From NCBI RefSeq assembly GCF_009729095.1, contig NZ_VTGX01000006.1, positions 124,001 to 188,000 of the forward strand: DNA of 64,000 nucleotides, written 5' to 3'. This stretch comes from Mycolicibacterium sp. CBMA 247. Lineage in GTDB: Bacteria > Actinomycetota > Actinomycetes > Mycobacteriales > Mycobacteriaceae. Made by a program: the position numbers and the translations under genes. Numbering within the stretch: the first letter of the stretch is position 1; each line of letters opens with the position of its first letter. This document shows positions 17,670 through 27,027 of the stretch, piece by piece. Below the pieces are notes generated by a model. It worked only from the letters and a program-made list of their open reading frames with translations. It had not been told where the DNA came from and did not search any database.

Positions 17670-19288
17670 CCGTAACGCTGACCTTCCAAAGTCCGGGCCC
17701 CATGACCCTGTTTCCGCTGGCCTGCACCATATCGGACCGAGGACCTTCCGCCCCCGGCCGGCTGCTGACCTGCGGCGCGCCCGGACCGCCGCACCGGCCG
17801 GTCGGCGTCACGCGGCGCGCGGCGGCCGGCCCCGCCTTGTTTGGCCCCGGCCTGCTTGCCGGCCTGCTTGCCGGTCGGTTTTCCGGCCTGCTTGCCACCA
17901 GGCTTGCCCGTGCTGCGCGGAGTCCGACGGTCGTGCAGCCGGTTGCGGGCGGACTCCAGCCGGGTGGGGACGTACGGTTCGGGCAACGGCAGCCGCAGCA
18001 GCCGGCTCATCCGATCGTCGCGCCCGGCTCGCAGGGCCGCCACCGCGTCCGGTTCGTGCCGGGCCGCATTGGTGACCAGTCCCATCATCAAAAGCGTTGT
18101 GGCTTGCGCGGATCCGCCGGCCGAGATCAGTGGCAACTGCAGGCCGGTGACCGGCAGCAGCCCCACCACGTAGCCGACGTTGATGAACATCTGACCAACC
18201 ACCCACAGCGTGGTGGTCGCAGTGAGCAGGCGCAGAAACGGATCGACCGAACGCCGGGCAATGCGCATCCCCGTGTAGGCGAACAACCCGAACAGCGCCA
18301 GCAGCCCCACGGCGCCGACAAATCCCAGCTCCTCGCCGATGATCGCGAAGATGAAGTCGTTGTGTGCATTGGGCAAGTAGTTCCACTTCGAAGTGCCCTG
18401 GCCCAGCCCGTCACCGAAGACTCCCCCGTTGGCCAGGGCGAACCGGGCCTGCCGGGACTGGTAGCCGATCCCCTGCGAATCGGCCGCCGGATCGAGCCAG
18501 GACTGCACCCTGTCGGAGCGGTAACCCGCGGAAACGGCCAATGCCGCCGCCGCCATCATCGCGGCCAGCAGCGAGGACAGGAACACCCGCAGCGGCAGGC
18601 CGGCGTACCACAGCAGACCGAGCAGGATGATGCTCAGCGAAACGGTCTGCCCGAGGTCGGGCTGGGCGACGATCAATGCCAGCGCGATCACCGCGGCAGG
18701 CACCAGCGGAATCAGCATCTCACGCAACGACGCCCGCTCCATCCGCCGGGCCGCCAGCAGGTGGGCACCCCAGATGGCGAACGCGATCTTGGCCAGCTCG
18801 GAGGGCTGCATGGAGTACCCAGCGACCACGAACCAACCGCGGGACCCGTTGGACCACGTGCCGATTCCGGGGATGAGCACCAGGACCAGCAGCACGATCG
18901 AGAAGGCGAACCCGGGGAACGCCAGCCGGCGTAGCGTCCGCACCGGTACCCGCAAGGCCAGGTAGAACGCCACCAACCCGACAACGGTCCACATCACCTG
19001 GCGGCCGAACACCGCCCAGGGCGACCCGTCGAAGTCATAGGAGTACACGCCCGACGCGGAGAGCACCATGATCAGACCGAGCGTGGTGAGCAACGCGGTG
19101 ACCGCGATGATCAGATGGAACGAGGTCATCGGCCGGCCCAGCCAGGCCCCGAACCGGGTGCGCGGAGCGGAGGCGGCGGCCGTCGAGGTGGACTCTGCGG
19201 ATCCGCCCGCAGAATCTGCGGCTGAATCGGAAGCTTCGCCCGTCGCGTCACCGCCAAGGCGGCGCAACCGGGTCAGAATGCTGACCAC
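17666..19288 (-). CDS. ftsW: SEDS peptidoglycan glycosyltransferase FtsW
   Basis: Septal polymerase that works with PbpB. 540 aa; about ten membrane helices start near residue 57, preceded by a Ser/Ala-rich cytoplasmic N-terminus. The long periplasmic loop GVFGDGLGQGTSKWNYLPNA and the region FIFAIIGEELGFVG are SEDS signatures. After the last helix (ALISAGGSAQATTLLMMG region) there is a tail of about 140 residues rich in Arg, Lys, Gly and Gln, with GKQA repeats from five 12-bp units at 17849-17908. The GTG start follows the murD stop by 5 nt. Confidence 0.96.
   Translation of the reverse strand: MVSILTRLRRLGGDATGEASDSAADSAGGSAESTSTAAASAPRTRFGAWLGRPMTSFHLIIAVTALLTTLGLIMVLSASGVYSYDFDGSPWAVFGRQVMWTVVGLVAFYLALRVPVRTLRRLAFPGFAFSIVLLVLVLIPGIGTWSNGSRGWFVVAGYSMQPSELAKIAFAIWGAHLLAARRMERASLREMLIPLVPAAVIALALIVAQPDLGQTVSLSIILLGLLWYAGLPLRVFLSSLLAAMMAAAALAVSAGYRSDRVQSWLDPAADSQGIGYQSRQARFALANGGVFGDGLGQGTSKWNYLPNAHNDFIFAIIGEELGFVGAVGLLALFGLFAYTGMRIARRSVDPFLRLLTATTTLWVVGQMFINVGYVVGLLPVTGLQLPLISAGGSAQATTLLMMGLVTNAARHEPDAVAALRAGRDDRMSRLLRLPLPEPYVPTRLESARNRLHDRRTPRSTGKPGGKQAGKPTGKQAGKQAGAKQGGAGRRAPRDADRPVRRSGRAAGQQPAGGGRSSVRYGAGQRKQGHGARTLEGQRYG
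17849..17908 (-). repeat. 12-bp tandem repeat in the ftsW tail
   Basis: Five consecutive 12-bp units; three (17849-17860, 17861-17872, 17885-17896) are exact copies of GGCCTGCTTGCC on the plus strand. On the coding strand each exact copy reads Gly-Lys-Gln-Ala. They encode the positively charged low-complexity part of the FtsW cytoplasmic tail. Confidence 0.9.
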
Positions 19289-19293
19289 GCCGC

Positions 19294-20781
19294 CTACCCG
19301 ATCGCGGCGCGGACGGCACCGGCGAACGCATCGCCGCGCTGTCCGTAGCCGCTGAACTGATCGAAGGACGCGCCCGCCGGGGCCAGCAACACGGTGTCGC
19401 CCGCGCCGGCCAGGCTGCGGGCGGCATCGACGACCGCCGCCATGACCGCGTCGGAGACCGGACGGTCTGCGACTTCGATCACACGAGTCACATGATCACC
19501 AATAGACTCATTTGTCTCAAGCACCCCAGAATCCTCCCCCGTCACAACCTCGACGACGGGGACATCCGGGGCGTGTCGCGATAACGCATCGGCAACCATC
19601 CGCCGGTCCCGCCCGATCAGCACCACACCGACAAGCCGATTCGCCACCTCACGGACCAGCTCGTCGACCGAAGCACCCTTCAGCAAGCCCCCTGCGACCC
19701 AGACCACCCGGTCGAACGCGGTGATCGAGGCCTGCGCGGCATGCGGGTTCGTCGCCTTGGAATCGTCGACGTACCGCACCCCGTCGGCCTCCCCGACCAG
19801 CTCGGCGCGGTGCCTGCCGACCTGGAACGACGCCAACGCCGCCGCGATCGATTCGGGCGCCACCTCGACGGCACGGGCCAACGCCGCGGCCGCCAGCGCG
19901 TCGAGCACCCCGACCGGGCCCGCCACACGGATCGTCGCCGCATCAGCCAACTCGACATCGGCGCCAAAGGCGCGGTCGACCAGCTTGCCGGCACGCACTC
20001 CGAGCTCACCGTCGGCCGGTTCCCCCAGCCGGAATCCGACCCGCACGGGTGCGCCCGCGGCGGGCAACAGCCCCGCCGCCACCGGATCGTCGAGGCCCAC
20101 CACGGCCACCCGGCCGGACAACGCCCGGGCCTTGTCGGCGGCGTAGGCGGCCATCGAACCGTGCCAATCCAGGTGATCCTCCGCGACATTGAGCACCACA
20201 CCGGCATCCGGGCGCAGCGAGGGCGCCCAGTGCAACTGGAAGCTCGACAACTCGACCGCCAGCAACTCCGCAGGCTGATCCAACACCGCCAGAACAGGGT
20301 CACCGATATTGCCGCACAACAGGCTTCGCCGCCCATCGGCCAGCAACATGTCGTGCAGCATCGAGGTGGTGGTGGTCTTGCCGTTGGTGCCGGTGACCAC
20401 AAGCCAGCGCCGCGGCGGACCGTATCGGCCCGCGGCATCCAGGCGCCAGGCCAGCTCCACATCGCCCCAGATCGGCACCCCGGCCTCGGCCGCGGCGGCC
20501 AGGACCGGAGCGGTGGGTCCGAACCCCGGGCTCGTCACCACCAGTGCGTAGTCGCCGATGCCGGCGATGGCCGTGGCCGGATCGGTGACCGCGGTACCGC
20601 CCTCGGCGTAGGCCCGCAAGGCCTCGGCGTTGTCATCACAGAGCGTCGCAGCGACCTTCAGTGGCGCCAGCGCCGCCAGAACCGCACGTCCGGTCACCCC
20701 TGCGCCGGTGACCAACACCGGTGCCCCCGGGGTCAGCAGCGACAGCAGCCCCTGGTCGTCACCGCCGGATGGGCCGGCCAC
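19294..20781 (-). CDS. murD: UDP-N-acetylmuramoylalanine--D-glutamate ligase MurD
   Basis: Adds D-Glu to UDP-MurNAc-L-Ala. 495 aa with the P-loop VVTGTNGKTTTTS near residues 125-137 and the Mur-ligase signatures NVAEDHLDWHGSM and YVDDSKATNPHAA. The GTG at 20781 is preferred because it begins 1 nt after the mraY stop; the ORF extension to 20829 would run inside mraY. The C-terminal part contains GASFDQFSGYGQRGDAF, typical of MurD. Confidence 0.96.
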   Translation of the reverse strand: MAGPSGGDDQGLLSLLTPGAPVLVTGAGVTGRAVLAALAPLKVAATLCDDNAEALRAYAEGGTAVTDPATAIAGIGDYALVVTSPGFGPTAPVLAAAAEAGVPIWGDVELAWRLDAAGRYGPPRRWLVVTGTNGKTTTTSMLHDMLLADGRRSLLCGNIGDPVLAVLDQPAELLAVELSSFQLHWAPSLRPDAGVVLNVAEDHLDWHGSMAAYAADKARALSGRVAVVGLDDPVAAGLLPAAGAPVRVGFRLGEPADGELGVRAGKLVDRAFGADVELADAATIRVAGPVGVLDALAAAALARAVEVAPESIAAALASFQVGRHRAELVGEADGVRYVDDSKATNPHAAQASITAFDRVVWVAGGLLKGASVDELVREVANRLVGVVLIGRDRRMVADALSRHAPDVPVVEVVTGEDSGVLETNESIGDHVTRVIEVADRPVSDAVMAAVVDAARSLAGAGDTVLLAPAGASFDQFSGYGQRGDAFAGAVRAAIG

Positions 20782-20782
20782 G

Positions 20783-21862
20783 TCAGGCCCCGACGGCGGT
20801 GAGCCACTCGCTGTAGAACAGGGCCACACCCAGACCGCAGGCGATCGCCGTCAGCAGCCAGAACCGGATGATCACCGTCGTCTCGGCCCAACCCACCAAC
20901 TCGAAATGATGATGGAACGGCGCCATTCGGAACACCCTGCGGCCTGTGGTCCGGAACGTCAGGATCTGCACCACCACCGAGGTCACCTCGGCCACGAACA
21001 ACGCGCCGAGCACCACCGCGAGGATCTCGGTGCGGCTGGTCACCGACAGCCCGGCGATGATGCCGCCAAGGGCCAGGGAACCGGTGTCACCCATGAAGAT
21101 TTTGGCCGGCGCGGCATTCCACCACAGGAAGCCCACACACGCACCCGCTGTCGCGGCCGCGATGATCGCCAGGTCCAGCGGGTCGCGCACGTTGTAGCAG
21201 CCCAGGCCCGGCGCCGTCGCGCAGGCATTGCGGTACTGCCAGAACGTGATCAGCACGTAGGCCGCACACACCATCGCCATCGCGCCGGCCGCCAGCCCGT
21301 CCAGGCCGTCGGTGAAGTTCACCGCATTGGACCAGGCACTCACGATCACCACGCAGAACAACACGAACACCCACGACGCCAGCGTCACCGTGGCGATCTC
21401 GCGGACATAGGACAGCTCGGGGCTGCCCGGGGTGCGCCCGTCCCCGTTGCGGAACTGCAGGGCCAGCACGCCGAACATCACCGCGGCGGTCAACTGGCCG
21501 ACGGTCTTGGCCGTCTTGTTCAGCCCCAGGTTGCGCGAGCGTCGCAGCTTGATCAGATCGTCGATGAAGCCGACCAGGCCGAGCATCGTGGCCAGCCCCA
21601 GCACCAGCAGTCCCGAGGCAGAAGGCCCGTCACCGCCCAACGCCACCCCGACCAGATGGGTGCCCAGGTAGCCCGCCCAGATACCGGCCACGATCGCCAC
21701 ACCGCCCATTGAGGGGGTGCCGCGCTTCTTGGCATGGCTGGCCGGGCCGTCCTCACGGATCTCATGGCCCAGCCCGCGCTTGGTGAACAGCCGGATCAGC
21801 GCGGGCGTGAGCAGGATCGAGACCGTCAGTGCGATACCGACCGCAATCAGGATGAGCTTCAT
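20783..21862 (-). CDS. mraY: Phospho-MurNAc-pentapeptide transferase MraY (MurX)
   Basis: Integral membrane enzyme making lipid I from UDP-MurNAc-pentapeptide and decaprenyl phosphate. 359 aa with about ten membrane segments. Visible catalytic motifs are the aspartates in VGFIDDLIKLRR, the NFTDGLDGLA segment, and FHHHFE near the C-terminus. ATG start overlapping the murF stop as ATGA. Mycobacterial MraY is the target of nucleoside antibiotics such as capuramycins (family knowledge). Confidence 0.97.
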   Translation of the reverse strand: MKLILIAVGIALTVSILLTPALIRLFTKRGLGHEIREDGPASHAKKRGTPSMGGVAIVAGIWAGYLGTHLVGVALGGDGPSASGLLVLGLATMLGLVGFIDDLIKLRRSRNLGLNKTAKTVGQLTAAVMFGVLALQFRNGDGRTPGSPELSYVREIATVTLASWVFVLFCVVIVSAWSNAVNFTDGLDGLAAGAMAMVCAAYVLITFWQYRNACATAPGLGCYNVRDPLDLAIIAAATAGACVGFLWWNAAPAKIFMGDTGSLALGGIIAGLSVTSRTEILAVVLGALFVAEVTSVVVQILTFRTTGRRVFRMAPFHHHFELVGWAETTVIIRFWLLTAIACGLGVALFYSEWLTAVGA

Positions 21863-23496
21863 CGGTCGCCGTTCCGATCGTCTTCTGCCGTCGGAGACGG
21901 CGATCCGGCTGCTGCCGTCGGAGACGGCGATCCGGCCGCTGCCGTCGGAGACGGCGATCCAACTTCGGCGGCAACCAGCGCGTCGGCCAGTGCACCCAAC
22001 CCCACCGAGTTGGATGCCTTCACCAGCACCACGTCCCCCGGCTGCAGCTCAGCCTGCAACAGGGCCAGTGCGGCATCGGCGTCGTCGACCATCGTGGACT
22101 CAGATCCCCACGAACCCTCCATCACCGCGCCATGGTGCATGGCGTTCATAGTCCTCCCGGTTCCGACGACGATTAACCGAGACACATCTAAGCGCACCGC
22201 GAGCCGTCCGATGGCGTCGTGCTCGGTTATCGCGTCGTCACCGAGTTCGGCCATCTCGCCCAACACCGCCCAGCTGCGCCGCTTTCCACCTAGGTAACCG
22301 GCGTGGTCACCCGCGTGGTCACCGGCGTGGCCACCGGCGTTCTGCCGGGCCATCCAGGCCAGCGCCTTGAGCCCGGCACGCATCGAATCAGGGTTGGCGT
22401 TGTAGGCATCGTTGATCACCGTCACACCGTCGGCACTGGTACCGACCTGCATCCGGTGCCGCGAGACCGGGCCTGCACCGGACAGCGCCGTGGCCACCTG
22501 TTCCAGGCCGGCACCGCATTGCAGTGCGACCGCGGCGGCGCACAGCGCATTGCCGACCTGGTGATCGCCGTGCACCGCCAGCGCCACGTCGGTTTCTTGG
22601 CTACCCGCGTGCAGCGTGAACCGCGGCCGGGCCAACTCGTCGAGGGTGACCGGGCCGGCCCACACGTCGACCTCCGAGCCGGGCTCGCGCGAGACCCGCA
22701 CCACCCGGGCCGCGGTCGCACCGGCCATCGACGCCACAGCGGTGTCGTCGACGTTGAGGATCACCACACCTGAGGCCGGAACAGCTTGCGGCAATTCGGC
22801 TTTGGTCTTCGCGATGGCCTCGCGGGAACCGAACTCACCGAGATGGGCGGTGCCCACGTTGAGCACCACCGCGATCTTGGGCGGCGCGATCGCGGCCAGC
22901 GCGGCGATGTTGCCCGGATGCCGGGCCGACATCTCCAGGATCAGGTAATCAGTCTCGGGCGTCGCGCGCAGCACAGTCCAGGGATGACCAAGCTCGTTGT
23001 TGAACGACCCCGGCGGCGCGATCACCTGCCCGAGCGGATCCAGCACCGCGGCCAGCAGATCCTTGGTCGAGGTCTTGCCCGAGGATCCGGTCACGCCGAT
23101 GATCGTGAGCCCCTCGGCTGCCAACTCCGCGGCCACCGCCGCGGCAAGCTTGGCCAGCGCGGCCAACACCGCCGCACCGGAGCCGTCGGTGTCGAATTCC
23201 AAAGCGCCGGAAGCGGCGTCGGCCGCCCCGGGTTCGGGCGACACCACGATTGCGGGCACTCCGACCGGGCGAGCGGCCAGCACTGCGGCGGCGCCGGCCG
23301 CAACCGCCGACGCCGCGAAGTCATGACCGTCGGACCGTGCGCCGGGCAGCGCGAGGAACAACCCGCCCGGTCCGATCGCACGGGAGTCGAATTCGACAGC
23401 GCCGGTGACGCGGGTAGCGGCCGCCTCGTCTGCAGTGATGTCGGCCAGCTCACCGCCGACGATCTCGGCGATCCTGGCGATGGTCATCTCGATCAC
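21859..23496 (-). CDS. murF: UDP-MurNAc-tripeptide--D-Ala-D-Ala ligase MurF, with repeat insert and tail
   Basis: Completes the pentapeptide by adding D-Ala-D-Ala. 545 aa, longer than the roughly 450-510 typical of the family. The P-loop GVTGSSGKTSTKD and the substrate region PPGSFNNELGHPWT are intact. Two in-frame expansions explain the extra length: three HAG(D) repeats in the C-terminal domain from 12-bp units at 22301-22336, and a C-terminal tail of three GSPSPTAAA-type repeats from 27-bp units at 21885-21963. The GTG start overlaps the murE stop as GTGA. Confidence 0.96.
   Translation of the reverse strand: MIEMTIARIAEIVGGELADITADEAAATRVTGAVEFDSRAIGPGGLFLALPGARSDGHDFAASAVAAGAAAVLAARPVGVPAIVVSPEPGAADAASGALEFDTDGSGAAVLAALAKLAAAVAAELAAEGLTIIGVTGSSGKTSTKDLLAAVLDPLGQVIAPPGSFNNELGHPWTVLRATPETDYLILEMSARHPGNIAALAAIAPPKIAVVLNVGTAHLGEFGSREAIAKTKAELPQAVPASGVVILNVDDTAVASMAGATAARVVRVSREPGSEVDVWAGPVTLDELARPRFTLHAGSQETDVALAVHGDHQVGNALCAAAVALQCGAGLEQVATALSGAGPVSRHRMQVGTSADGVTVINDAYNANPDSMRAGLKALAWMARQNAGGHAGDHAGDHAGYLGGKRRSWAVLGEMAELGDDAITEHDAIGRLAVRLDVSRLIVVGTGRTMNAMHHGAVMEGSWGSESTMVDDADAALALLQAELQPGDVVLVKASNSVGLGALADALVAAEVGSPSPTAAAGSPSPTAAAGSPSPTAEDDRNGDR
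21885..21963 (-). repeat. 27-bp tandem repeat at the murF 3' end
   Basis: Three copies starting at 21885, 21912 and 21939; the third is slightly short or diverged. Each contains CTGCCGTCGGAGACGGCGAT on the plus strand. Being a multiple of three, the repeat adds nine residues per copy (Gly-Ser-Pro-Ser-Pro-Thr-Ala-Ala-Ala) to the MurF C-terminus without changing the frame. Confidence 0.93.
22301..22336 (-). repeat. 12-bp tandem repeat inside murF
   Basis: Three near-identical units (GCGTGGTCACCC, GCGTGGTCACCG, GCGTGGCCACCG). They encode a Gly-His-Ala-Gly-Asp-His-Ala-Gly-Asp-His-type loop in the C-terminal domain of MurF, just after the WMARQNAG segment. Confidence 0.9.
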
Positions 23497-25055
23497 GTGC
23501 CCGACTCCCCTGCCTGGATTGCCTCCAACGCTGCCGCCAACTCGTCTCGGTCATCGAACGGCCGGGTGTGGCCGCCACTTGTCTGCCCGCTCTCGTGACC
23601 CTTCCCGGCAATCAGCACGATGTCGCCGGGCCCGGCCCAGGCCACCGCACGGTCGATCGCCGCGCGCCGGTCCGCAACCTCCACCACCTCGGCGCCTGCA
23701 GACGCTTCGGCGGCCCCGGCCACGATCGCCGCCCGGATAGCCGCGGGATCCTCGTCGCGGGGGTTGTCATCGGTGATGACCACGAGGTCGGCCAGTTCGG
23801 CCGCGACCCGTCCCATCGGTCCTCGCTTGCCGGTGTCCCGGTTGCCCCCGGCCCCGAACACGACCGCGATCCGGCGCGGCCCCGATGCCTCTCCCGTCGC
23901 TGCGCTCGCCCTTAATGTCTCCAGGACCGCCTGCAACGCCCCGGGCTTGTGCGCGTAGTCGACGAGCGCCAAGAACCGCTGTCCGCGGTCGATCGGCTGC
24001 AGCCGGCCCGGCACGGTCGCCGTCCGCAGACCCGGCGCGGCCTGTTCCGGCGACACTCCGGCGCCGTCCAGCAGCGCGATCGCCAGTGCCGCATTGGCGA
24101 CGTTGTATCCGCCGGTCAGCCCGATCCGCAGCTCGTGGGGCACTCCGGCCGGGTCGGCCAAGGTGAACTCCTGCGATCCGGCCCCGACGGCCGAAACCCT
24201 CTGCACCTGCCAGTCAGCCGCGCGGCCCGTGGCGCTGACGGTCACCACCTTCTCGGCCCGGCCTGCCATCGCAGCGCCCGCCTCGTCGTCGACACAGATC
24301 GCCGCGGCCGCGGCGTGATTGCGCGACGTGGGGTCGAAGAGCGAGGCCTTGGCCTCGAAGTAGTCCTCCATCGTGGGATGGAAATCCAGGTGGTCGCGAG
24401 ACAAGTTGGTGAACCCGCCGAGGGCGAAGCCGATCCCGTCGACTCGGCCCAATGTCAGCGCGTGGCTGGACACCTCCATCACCACGGTGTCCACACCGCT
24501 TTCGACCATCACGGCCAGCAGCGCCTGCAGATCCGGCGCCTCGGGCGTGGTCAGCGCGCTCGGCAGATCTCGCCCGTCGATGCGCACGCCGACGGTGCCG
24601 ATCAGTCCGGCCACCCGGCCGGCGGCACGCAGGCCGGCCTCCACGAGATAGGTGGTGGTCGTCTTACCGGAGGTTCCGGTCACTCCGATGACGGTCAACC
24701 GCTCCGACGGCCGTCCGTACACCTCGGCCGCCACCGCACCGAGCACCGAGCGCGGGTCGGGGTGGATCAGGACCGGCGCATCGAGCCCGCTCAATTCAGC
24801 GGCACCGGCGGCATCGGTCAGCACCGCCACCGCACCGGCCGCCACCGCGTCTGCCGCATAGCGGGCGCCGTGCACCGCCGCACCCGGCAGCGCGGCGAAC
24901 AGGTCCCCCGGCCGGGCATCCTGGCCGCGCAGGGTCACTCCCGTTACGCGAAGTTCCGGAAGCGGATTTCCGGCAGCGGGCACCGCCTGGACCTGTTCGG
25001 CGAGCGGCACGAGGTATTGGCCGACGGGACGGCTGGGACGCAGCTTCATGGCCAT
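23493..25055 (-). CDS. murE: UDP-MurNAc-L-Ala-D-Glu--meso-DAP ligase MurE
   Basis: Adds the third residue of the stem peptide. 520 aa with P-loop GVTGTSGKTTTTY near residues 125-137, the carbamylated-lysine region YFEAKASLF, and the diaminopimelate-binding signature DNPR (in ITDDNPRDEDP), which indicates meso-DAP rather than lysine. The start shown follows an MAMKLRPSRP context; the second Met is also possible. It lies 52 nt after pbpB. In M. tuberculosis, from memory, several unrelated genes including a PE_PGRS gene separate murE from pbpB; here they are absent. Confidence 0.97.
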   Translation of the reverse strand: MAMKLRPSRPVGQYLVPLAEQVQAVPAAGNPLPELRVTGVTLRGQDARPGDLFAALPGAAVHGARYAADAVAAGAVAVLTDAAGAAELSGLDAPVLIHPDPRSVLGAVAAEVYGRPSERLTVIGVTGTSGKTTTTYLVEAGLRAAGRVAGLIGTVGVRIDGRDLPSALTTPEAPDLQALLAVMVESGVDTVVMEVSSHALTLGRVDGIGFALGGFTNLSRDHLDFHPTMEDYFEAKASLFDPTSRNHAAAAAICVDDEAGAAMAGRAEKVVTVSATGRAADWQVQRVSAVGAGSQEFTLADPAGVPHELRIGLTGGYNVANAALAIALLDGAGVSPEQAAPGLRTATVPGRLQPIDRGQRFLALVDYAHKPGALQAVLETLRASAATGEASGPRRIAVVFGAGGNRDTGKRGPMGRVAAELADLVVITDDNPRDEDPAAIRAAIVAGAAEASAGAEVVEVADRRAAIDRAVAWAGPGDIVLIAGKGHESGQTSGGHTRPFDDRDELAAALEAIQAGESGT

Positions 25056-25107
25056 GCCACAGTACCCATCGGCGGTCTGCCGACCGCGCCACCCACGACT
25101 ATCGCCG

Positions 25108-27027
25108 TCAGCTCGCCTGCAGGGTCAGACGCGGACCGGGATCGGCCGACAACGGCACGTTGTGACGTTGCAGCAGCCATGAGGCGATGTTGTGGAACAG
25201 CGGTGCCGCCGTGGAGCCGGGGGAACCGTCGGCAGCCCGGTGCGGCGCATCCATCATGATGCCGACGACATAGCGCGGATCGTCCGCGGGCGCCATGCCC
25301 GCAAAGGTGATCCAGTAGACATCGTCGTAGTAGCAGCCGCACGCCGGATTGATCTGCTGTGCGGTGCCGGTCTTGCCCGCGATCTGATAACCCTCGACCG
25401 CGGCCTGCGAGCCGGTGCCCTGCTGCGCGCCCATGGGGTCACGCTGCACGATGGCGCGGAACATGTTGCGCACGGTGCGGGCGGTCTCCGGTGTCACCAC
25501 TCGAACGCCTTCTGGCCGCGGCTCATCGGTGCGGCTCCCGTCCGCCGCGATGGTGGACTTGATGATCCGCGGTGGGATGCGCACGCCGTCGTTGGCGATG
25601 GCCTGATACATCCCGGTCATCTGCAGCAGCGTCATCGAAAGGCCCTGTCCGATGGGCAGGTTGGAGAACGAGCTGCCCGACCACTGGTCGACGGGCGGGA
25701 CCAGACCCGAGCTCTCACCGGGCAGGCCGACTCCGGTGCGCTGGCCGAGTCCGAACCGGCGGACCATATCGTAGAACCGATCCGGGCCGACCCGCTGGGC
25801 CAGCATCAGGGTGCCGACGTTCGACGACTTCCCGAACACGCCGGTCATCGTGTACGGCATCACGCCGTGGTTCCACGCGTCGCGAACGGTGACCCCGCCC
25901 ATGTCGATGGAACCGGGTACCTGCAGCACCTCGTCCGGATTGGCCAGCCCGTACTCGATCGCCGCCGAGGCGGTGATGATCTTGTTCACCGAACCGGGCT
26001 CGAACGGCGAGGACACCGGAAGGTTGCCCATCTGCCGGCTCTCCTGCCGGCCGAGGTCCTGGCTTGGGTCGAACGTGTTGTCGTTCGATATCGCCAGCAC
26101 CTCACCGGATTTCGCGTCGAGCACGACCGCCGAGACATTCTTGGCACCCGAGGCATCCTTGGCCTGCTGCACCTGCTGCTGGACGTAGTACTGAATGTCG
26201 TCATCGAGGGTCAGCTGGACCGTGGACCCGTTGACCGCGTCGTGCCGGTTGCGGTAGCTACCGGGGATCACCACACCGTCGGAACCCCGGTCGTAGGTGA
26301 CCGAACCGTCGGAACCGGCGAGCACCGCGTCCAGCGAATCCTCCAGCCCGAGCAGTCCGTGTCCGTCCCAGTCGATTCCGCCGACGATGTTGGCGGCCAG
26401 CGAGCCGCCCGGGTACTGCCGCAGATCCTGGCGCTCGGCACCGACTTCGGGGAACTTCGTCATGATCGCACTGGCGATCGCGGGATCGACCGCGCGGGCC
26501 AGATAGACGAAAGTCTCGTTGCTCCTGAGCTTCTTGAGCACGGTCTTGGCATCGGGCCGATTGTCCAGCCGCGTAGCGATCTCGTTCGCGATGTCGGAGA
26601 GCCGGCGATCCGGATCGGGTGCCTCGCTGGATTTGGCCCTGGCGTCGGCAAGCTGTTTGCGGACCCGGACCGGCTGGAACGTCAGCGCCTTGGCTTCGAT
26701 GGTGAACGCCAGCTTGTCGCCGTTCCGGTCGACGATGCTGCCCCGCATGGCCGGGTTCACGTCGGTGACCTTGAGCTGGCCTGCCGCCTCGGCGCGCAGC
26801 CCCGCCGCCCTGGGCACCTGAAGACTGAACAACTGGGCCGCCGCGATCACCAGCACGGTGAGCATCACCAGGTTCCCGGTCCGGTGCCGAAACACGAATG
26901 ACGAACTGCGCAAACCGGTTTCGGTGGCAGCAACGCGGGTACGGCGAACCCGGGCCTCATGCCCCGGCCCGGGTGAGGCCTTCTTGGCCCGCTGCGACTT
27001 CGGCGACTGGTCCGGGCGGCGGTTCAT
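25108..27027 (-). CDS. pbpB: Septal transpeptidase PbpB (FtsI, PBP3 class)
   Basis: Class B penicillin-binding protein that crosslinks septal peptidoglycan with FtsW. 639 aa: basic cytoplasmic N-terminus (1-50), one membrane anchor (about 51-72), dimerisation domain, then transpeptidase. Catalytic motifs are complete: S346-x-x-K349 (in EPGSVNK), S401-S-N403 and K552-T-G554. A two-Cys insert (NPACGCYYDD) follows the KTG motif. The ATG overlaps the stop of the upstream FtsL-like gene as ATGA. Confidence 0.97.
   Translation of the reverse strand: MNRRPDQSPKSQRAKKASPGPGHEARVRRTRVAATETGLRSSSFVFRHRTGNLVMLTVLVIAAAQLFSLQVPRAAGLRAEAAGQLKVTDVNPAMRGSIVDRNGDKLAFTIEAKALTFQPVRVRKQLADARAKSSEAPDPDRRLSDIANEIATRLDNRPDAKTVLKKLRSNETFVYLARAVDPAIASAIMTKFPEVGAERQDLRQYPGGSLAANIVGGIDWDGHGLLGLEDSLDAVLAGSDGSVTYDRGSDGVVIPGSYRNRHDAVNGSTVQLTLDDDIQYYVQQQVQQAKDASGAKNVSAVVLDAKSGEVLAISNDNTFDPSQDLGRQESRQMGNLPVSSPFEPGSVNKIITASAAIEYGLANPDEVLQVPGSIDMGGVTVRDAWNHGVMPYTMTGVFGKSSNVGTLMLAQRVGPDRFYDMVRRFGLGQRTGVGLPGESSGLVPPVDQWSGSSFSNLPIGQGLSMTLLQMTGMYQAIANDGVRIPPRIIKSTIAADGSRTDEPRPEGVRVVTPETARTVRNMFRAIVQRDPMGAQQGTGSQAAVEGYQIAGKTGTAQQINPACGCYYDDVYWITFAGMAPADDPRYVVGIMMDAPHRAADGSPGSTAAPLFHNIASWLLQRHNVPLSADPGPRLTLQAS

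Noticed and set aside
21885..21963. Short CRISPR-like array
   Set aside because: The three units are directly adjacent with no spacers and are in frame within murF.
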